Assembly (NCBI GenBank): GCA_014281115.1
Contig: JACONQ010000002.1
Location: 4,154,001 to 4,218,000, forward strand
DNA: 64,000 bases
Source: Laburnicola sp. R22_1
Lineage: Eukaryota > Ascomycota > Dothideomycetes > Pleosporales > Didymosphaeriaceae
Reading direction: 5' to 3'
A program made the translations under genes and the position numbers. Under the pieces are notes generated by a model, which searched no databases, was not told the DNA's origin, and saw only the letters and a list, made by a program, of their open reading frames with translations. This document shows, piece after piece, positions 57,950 through 64,000 of this stretch (its first letter is position 1; each line of letters starts with the position of its first letter).

Positions 57950-58327
57950 GCACGCATCCCTGACTGTATACATTAAGGGTACGAGGGGTGCCTAGCTAGG
58001 TAGGATTTGCTAGTAAAATACTATTGCTGTTACCTATATATAATATATTACTATTGCTAAGTATTGTTATTATTATGTTGCTACTATTATATTATGTAAC
58101 AAATATGTGCGCATATCGCATTGAATTAAGACTCGACTATATAGTAACAACACTAAAAGGCAGCGCCCCTAGCACCTATTAACTATACAGTACTTAGTAA
58201 TTAGAAATAGGTTGTTAAATATATATTATACATACAAATTTGGGTAAGTAAGCTATTCTCTAAGCCTTAGCTGTATATAGTTAGGAATGCGTGCTGCGCA
58301 GCCGATGGATGCGTGCCATGCAGTCTC
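57950..58327. mobile_element. MITE family M1 copy next to the receptor gene
   Basis: Aligns with 1462-1826: left CACGCATCCCTGACTGTATA, right AGCTGTATATAGTTAGGAAT and GATGCGTGCCATGCAGTCTC. The outermost left terminus is incomplete. It is less mutated than the copy at 45,100. Confidence 0.7.
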
Positions 58328-58780
58328 GCCCTACTGCAAGCTGGGGGCACTGTCCGCGCTCCCAATGTCTCCCCGCCTGGGCTCTGCCGACAGCAAAGAG
58401 AAATCCAAGGCGGGCCCTCGGTACAGTTGAATTCTTCTTCCTTTGTGGGCCCCTGCCATACACCGCCCAGCCGGCTCATCTGTCGTTCCCATGGGGTCAA
58501 TTCCAGGCACATAAAATAGGACCATAGTCTACGTTGCATAATTTGCAACGTCGCCGTGAACTGGGGTATTCCCCATGAGGCAGGAAGCTGTCAGTGTCAA
58601 ATCGGACCGTGACGAGGATTGGTGACGGGTCGGAGCTTTTACGGAGCCGGAAAGGGCCGGAAGGTAAGTACCAGGCCTCTTTCCGTCCGACTCCGTGCTA
58701 CTTGCGTCTGTGCCCCTTGCATCTGTGCAATTCCCACCACCTGGGAAGTCGGAAAACACCTACTTGGCCTATGTACAGTT
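58328..58780. other. GC-balanced spacer, no supported gene
   Basis: At least six open frames of 60-93 codons overlap on both strands; that pattern comes from few stops in GC-rich DNA, not from a gene. No domain, no splice structure. Confidence 0.5.
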
Positions 58781-58894
58781 AACCAGCAGGTACGGGTAAC
58801 TAGCGGCGCATGGGTCGCAAAGCCCTTTGGTGGTCCTTCCTAAGAGATTTGCTCCCTGTAAAGGATTGGCGCTAGTCACCCGTACCTGCTAGTT
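58781..58894. repeat. 25-bp inverted repeat, hairpin or mini-MITE
   Basis: AACCAGCAGGTACGGGTAAC at 58781 (continuing TAGCG to 58805) is complemented at 58870-58894 with two transition mismatches; the loop is 64 bp. It could be a tiny MITE or a structured transcript end. Confidence 0.7.
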
Positions 58895-58897
58895 GAT

Positions 58898-58986
58898 TTT
58901 CATTCATTCATATCCGTTTATAGTTAACCTAACCTTTTATAGATTATAAGACTTAATAGCAAGCATAACTAAGGTATAATAGCTAA
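58898..58986. repeat. Repeat module shared with 45,455-45,532
   Basis: TTTATAGTTAACCTAA through GCATAACTAAGR matches the sequence immediately left of the complete Ty3/gypsy element, showing what that target looked like before insertion. Confidence 0.6.
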
Positions 58987-59111
58987 CTTTTTTTTGTCAT
59001 CACCTTTTTACGCCTTTTTTGATTACTAAGCAGGGGCTCTGCTTTTTTTGTCATGTTATTAGAGATGAAAGCCTTTGTCGTCCTACCCCTAGGTAGATAA
59101 AATAACGCCAC
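58987..59111 (-). mobile_element. Family S1 element, best preserved copy, 11-bp TSD
   Basis: The 125-bp element keeps non-TA dinucleotides lost in other copies (GTCGTCCTACCCCTAGGTAG on the plus strand). The perfect 11-bp duplication ATAATAGCTAA flanks it (58976-58986, 59112-59122). On the minus strand it starts GTGGCGTTATTTTATC and ends in an A-rich tail (GGTGATGACAAAAAAAA). Not coding. Confidence 0.78.
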
Positions 59112-59294
59112 ATAATAGCTAAAGTATATTAAAAAAGGGCGTAATTAAAATTAGCTATAGTAGGAAGCTAAAGTATAATATATATAATTAGTTTTATCTC
59201 TCCCCTACTAAAGTTCTAAGTGGCCTCTTTGTAAAAACTTTATATGTGGAAGCTGTGCGCGCTAAGACTGCCAAGCTCGCTTAGTAGTTTAAAC

Positions 59295-59420
59295 GCGCTT
59301 TTTTTTATAATTACTACCTTTTTTACGCTCTTTTTAATTACTAAGTAGGAGGCTCTGCTTTTTTATTATATTATTTAAGATAAAAGCCTTTATTATACTA
59401 CCCCTAGATAGTTAATATAA
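59295..59420 (-). mobile_element. Family S1 element within a larger repeat
   Basis: Second S1 copy in the same orientation only 200 bp from the previous one. It is linked to the GTTTAAACGCGC module like the copies at 41,400 and 53,025, so it probably arrived with that larger repeat. Confidence 0.6.
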
Positions 59421-59514
59421 CGCCACACATATATAATTAGTAAAGAACTAATTATATAATAGCAAATTATAGGATAGTAATCTTAAAGTTACTATTTAAC
59501 TATAGAGTTTAGTT

Positions 59515-60489
59515 GGCTTACTAAATACTTTTTTAACCTTTTTTTTAGTTTAAGATTAAAGTAGATTAAGATAGAAAAGTTATTATATACTACTATATAT
59601 AGCACCTAATTCTAATTAAAGACTAACCTTAAATACCTTAATAATATAATAATAGTTTAAACTTACTTACACCTTCTAATACTTATAAGCTTTTAGTTCT
59701 AACGTAAAATTTATTTATAGTATATATAGTACACCTAGCTTATTACTACTACTATTATTAGTTATCTACACTTATATTGCTACGTAGTATACTTACTTAG
59801 ATAAGCTATAGCTATAATAGCTAGAAGAATTTTATAGATCTATATAACACTTTTGCTACACTAGAGCTTATTAATAAAAATCTTATTATTCTTTTTTATA
59901 TTTTCTACTAGAGAATTCTAGTACTAATAAAGAGTAATTACGTCTACTAGAGTAGAAATATAGTGCTATTATCTATTATAAACTAGACTAGCTACTAGCC
60001 TAACTAGTATATAAAAATAGCCTTATAAATAATTAAATATACCTATCTATTGCGCTAGATAAGCTTACAAATAGAATAGAACTCTAGCGTAGCTATATTA
60101 GTAGTAGTAGCGTAAAACTATAGCATGTACTCTTTAGTAATAGTAAAAACTTCTTTAGAAATAATATTAATACCTAGATAGATAGTAGAGCGTAGAGAGA
60201 TAGTAGAAGATTTATTAAGGATAATCTTAATATAATAATAGAGTAATAGTATATCTAGTAGATATTACTCTTATCCTACTACTTATAAGAAATAGTATAT
60301 ACCTATTAATATAACTTATATTATAGTCTTAACTAAGACCTATAGGCACTTTATAGTCAAATTATATAATTAAGAAACTTTTTAATTTTAGAAATAACGC
60401 TATTATAAATAATTACTAATAATACCTCTACTAGTATCTTTGCTGCCTATAGTATACTCGCTAATATCTAGATATCTACTAGCTACTAT
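59515..60489 (+). repeat. Repeat F, copy with two empty insertion sites
   Basis: Homologue of 39,660-41,275. It preserves the uninterrupted target sites of the 532-bp element (GTAAT, 59934-59938) and of the solo LTR (CCTAT, 60302-60306). Confidence 0.75.
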
Positions 60490-60708
60490 TATAAGGGAGC
60501 AATTGGGCTTAATTATTAAATAGGTTAAATTGCTATAATAAGGATACTAGGTGCTACATACTACCTGTGTAGTAGTAGTCCTAAGGGCGCGCTAGTACTA
60601 CCTAATTAGGACTAGCATATGGGACTAGATTAACGTTAGGCCAATTAGGTTAAATTAACGTCGGGCCGACTGGAGGTCCGATGGGCTAATGGGTGGTAAT
60701 CTCTAATA
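60490..60708 (-). repeat. 3' LTR of a second Ty3/gypsy copy
   Basis: The 219-bp LTR in minus orientation; its inner side is followed by the complement of the polypurine tract (TTACCCCCCCGCTCTAAA from 60,709). Confidence 0.93.
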
Positions 60709-63700
60709 TTACCCCCCCGCTCTAAAAGCCTTAGCTTTGGCGAGGCAAACTAAGAAAAACTAAGCCAGAGGCGCTAATTATGTGGCTTAATAAATATTAT
60801 AAACTATTATAATTTATTATAAACTATTATAGACTATTTAAGACTATTTAAGACTATTTAGAAATATTATAATAAGTAAAATAACTATTAGATAACCTTT
60901 TCTAGTATATAAGCTAGTAAAGTAAGCGCCCCACTACTACGTGTTATAGTAGTTACGTCTAATAAGACAACCTAGGCGTCTTCTTAGGTGTAGTCTAGAG
61001 AGAGGCCTGTTACCTAAAAAGATTGTTTAAAACAGCCAGTTAGCGGGCGCTTTATATGTCTATTCTAGTAGTCTCGTAGCATAACGTTGTGTTAAGAGGT
61101 ACCTTAATCTTACGTATATGCGTACGTAAGGGCCAGAAGCTCGGGGTCCCCAACTCTATTATTCTAGAGGTACATAACTATAAGATCCTTATATAACGCT
61201 AGATCTTTATATAGGGCATATGGGCTAGATTTCCTATTATTGTCCCTATAATATACTTTAATAGCTTTCTCGCAACCTAATATATCTATGTAGGGCTGCC
61301 ACTTAGAATTAGTGTTCTACTTAGGGGAGTTTTTATACTAGACTCTATATATAAGTAGCCTCTTATCGCCTATTAAAGAATTCTTATAGCGATAGTTAAC
61401 CTTGCTATTAACTATAGAATTAATATAGTAGTTTTGTAACTTTGCTAGTGGGGTAATAGGCGCGTCTATCGTAACTATGTCCTTCTTATTAGGAAGCTAG
61501 ACAGTATTAGGAGCGTTATATAATAGCCAGGCGTAAAATCATAGGTATATATTATAATAACTTATAGGAAGCTCTAACTAGTATATATAGTTATAAAAGA
61601 CCTCTGCAATAGGAAACAGTCCTAAATTCTTAACGTCTAGACCTTTATTAGGACAAAGGGACAGAATATTACGCGCGTCTAAATAAACTATATCTCTAAC
61701 AGCATATGCTAGTGTGGGTTATCGACCCTTATTCGCGTAAAACTCTATTTTTAATTGGGTCTAGACTAGATTTTAATTTATAAAGCGTATAATATCTTTA
61801 ATATAATAAACTATTTACTAGGCGTTCTTATATTATAACTTCTTATAATAGTCTATTACTATAACTAGAGTAATAGATTTAAAGCCCTATTATAGTAAGT
61901 AGCCCTTAGTTGCAAGTAATAGTGTAACTTTAGTAGATATATTTTCTTTGTAATTTATAGTAAGTTACGTAATAGGCAACTAGTTAATTTAGTTATTCTG
62001 CGTATAATTAACGTAATAACGTAAATACGCCTTTAGGATAGTATTTATAATTTCTATCTGCCTATTACCCTCTGGGTAAAAAGCTATTGTAAGTGTAGGT
62101 TGTATACCTACCTATCTGCAAAGCTCTCTCTAAAAGTAGGATATAAACTAGGCGCCGCGGTTAGAGATAATAGTGTTAGAAAACTCCTCCTCGCGCTATA
62201 CGTACTTAATAAAGGCTCTAACAACAATCTTAACATCTAGTAATAGAAGCGTAATATACTTATATTGCTTAGATAGGCGGTTAACTACCACTATAATATA
62301 ATAATAGGTAACTTCGCCGCGTGTGCAATCTGGCAATAGAGTAATAAAATTAATAAAAATATCTTTTTAGAAACGCTTTGGCACTAGTAGCGGGCAAAGA
62401 AGTCCTTGCTTCTATTTTTTAAATAGCTTTGAGTGGCGGCAGGTAACACAATCGCGTGTATAATAAGTAACTATATCTATTATACTAGGCTAGTAATAGT
62501 GCTGGCTAACCTTATAGTACGTTTCTCTTTTCTCTGCGTGTTTTGCCTCTGGGGGTTTATAATATAACTATATAATGTCTATATAGAGGACGTTATTAAT
62601 GAAGATAAAAATCTATTTCTAGAAAAATACTAAACTATTAGTAATATTATAGTCTTATAATTCTACCTTAATGTTGTGGTTATGTATTACTACTACTAGG
62701 AGATATTGTATACCCTATTACTTTACCGCAACAATCTATTATAGAATAGGATCCCTAGTAATTGCCTATTTTAACTAGTCTATTATACTAACGTAACTCT
62801 ATATAAAGGGATTCTCGCTTAGCAACTCTGCCTATTCTAGTAAAGTGGCCTTGCGACTCTCTTAAGGACCATTATTAACTATCCTATCTTTAATAGGTCC
62901 CTTCTTACAAAGATAGTATAACCTCGCGGTAAGGCTAACTACTAACTTCTTTGTTCTTACTAGCATTTATGCGAGGTAAGTAGCATGTAATACTTTTTTA
63001 GCGGAACGCTCTATAAGTAGTATAACTATCTTTAAGATAGGTTTAAATATAACTACTAGCGAGGCAGGTTTAATATAGTTAGGCGTAAGGATTATTTACG
63101 CTTAGTATTAAAGATAATTGTCTAGTATATTGCGTGGCAAGTTACTTAAATAATAGGTAAGAGAATCGGGCTTTCCACTCTGCCTACCTGGCTAGTAAGT
63201 AATTTTAAAGTTAAACTTAGAGAGGAATTCCGCCCAGCGAGCCTAATAACAATTTAACTATTTTGTAATTATAAACCACTCTAGTACTTTGTGGTCTAAT
63301 ATTACATTAATAAGCGACCTATTAGACAGCTTAGGTTGCTAGTCTTCGAAAGCCTTAATAATTATAAGAAGTTTCTTATTATAAATCGCGTAGTTGCACT
63401 CCGTTAGTAATATTTTTGTAGACATAAAGGCGATAGAATGCAGGGCGCCCTTATATATCTAAGATAAGATCGCGGTAATAACAAAGTCTAACGCGTCTAT
63501 CTTAACCCATATCTCTAGGTCTAGGTTAAAATGTGCCAGGATTAAGGCTATTATAAACGCGTTCTTAAGCTGCTTAAATGCTTTGGCAGTGGGGCCTTGT
63601 AGGTTAAGAGAGAACTTTATAGAAGCCTCTTTGCGGGTTAAGTCTATTAGCGCCCTTACTAAGCTTAAGTAGCTAATAATAAATCGCCTATAAAAGTTCG

Positions 63701-64000
63701 TAAATCCTAGAAACGACTGCACCTTACATATATTAGTAGGGAGCTACTATTTAGTTATAATGCGGATCTTAGTGGGATTTATCTTAATGCTGCTAATAGT
63801 AAGAATAAGTTCTAGGTATTTAACCTTCTTAACCGCAAACTCGTACTTGTTAATATTAAGATATAGCCTAGCCTTTTTTAAGCGTTAATAGACTCTATGG
63901 ACGTGGTCCTTATATTTAACTAATATCTTACTAAAGACTAGAACGTTATTAATATATGCTAAACAAAATTCATCTAGGTATTCCTATAGCGTCTTATTAA
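60490..64000 (-). mobile_element. Ty3/gypsy element, second copy, cut by the window end
   Basis: Collinear in reverse with 49,260-52,765: the C-terminal Pol region, integrase at about 61,900-62,550, RNase H at about 63,150-63,500 and the RT end (YLDEF-LAYINN) at 63,955-64,000. An open piece at 63,459-63,722 reads SFLGFTNFYRRFIISY...KQLKNAF, the RT connection/RNase H region. RIP stops occur throughout. Left flank duplication candidate is ACTAT (60485-60489); the partner lies outside. Confidence 0.9.

Noticed and set aside
58267..58843. Six overlapping open frames of 60-93 codons on both strands
   Set aside because: They overlap mutually, carry no domain, and GC-rich non-coding DNA next to a MITE easily gives such frames.
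63459..63722. Open frame of 87 codons as a separate gene
   Set aside because: It is the RT/RNase H connection of the partial Ty3/gypsy copy.
1..64000. tRNA or rRNA genes
   Set aside because: I looked for cloverleaf-like and conserved rRNA stretches by eye and found none I could support; a covariance-model scan would be decisive.

Overview
The window looks like a chromosome segment of a filamentous ascomycete, most likely a dothideomycete of the Pleosporales type. I infer this from compact genes with 47-83 bp introns (GT...AG, CTAAC/CTGAC-like branch sites), fungal-specific families (CFEM-domain 7-TM receptor, heme-thiolate peroxidase, histidine acid phosphatase, Yet/BAP31, DUS3 with CCCH fingers), and a sharp split into GC-balanced gene blocks and very AT-rich blocks packed with transposons that carry C-to-T/G-to-A damage typical of repeat-induced point mutation (RIP). 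No species can be named from the sequence alone.

Layout. 1-20,040 is a gene block: two MITE-like insertions, a histidine acid phosphatase, a small RING protein, an amidase, a BAP31-like ER membrane protein divergent from tRNA-dihydrouridine synthase DUS3, a 1,123-residue ankyrin-repeat protein, and a secreted heme-thiolate peroxidase. The first three genes each carry an apparent lesion (31-nt frame break, nonsense codon inside the RING, one-base frameshift). 20,040-55,320 is a 35-kb AT-rich block: two complete pogo/Fot1-like DNA transposons with TIRs and TA duplications (one heavily, one lightly mutated), a degraded Ty3/gypsy element (30.7-37.6 kb) carrying two nested insertions, a complete Ty3/gypsy element (45,533-52,765, two 219-bp LTRs, TTAAT duplication), a solo LTR, a GC-rich 532-bp LTR derivative, a 328-bp element with only 39-bp LTRs, and many unclassified repeats. 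55,320-58,900 is a small GC-balanced island with one gene, a CFEM-domain Pth11-like receptor. 58,900-64,000 is AT-rich again and ends inside a second, inverted copy of the 7.2-kb Ty3/gypsy element.

The most unusual observation is two families of very short elements (about 120-130 bp and 228-229 bp) that have an A-rich end, no terminal inverted repeats, and 10-12 bp target-site duplications. That is the signature of SINE-like, target-primed retroposons. Several insertions can be checked inside the window because a paralogous repeat copy keeps the empty site (39,302-39,313; 59,934-59,938; 60,302-60,306).

The host genes do not form an obvious pathway or cluster. They are independent housekeeping genes (DUS3, BAP31-like), secreted enzymes (phosphatase, peroxidase), an amidase and a surface receptor next to a repeat-rich compartment. 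All exon boundaries given were derived by eye from splice consensus and family conservation, without transcript data.
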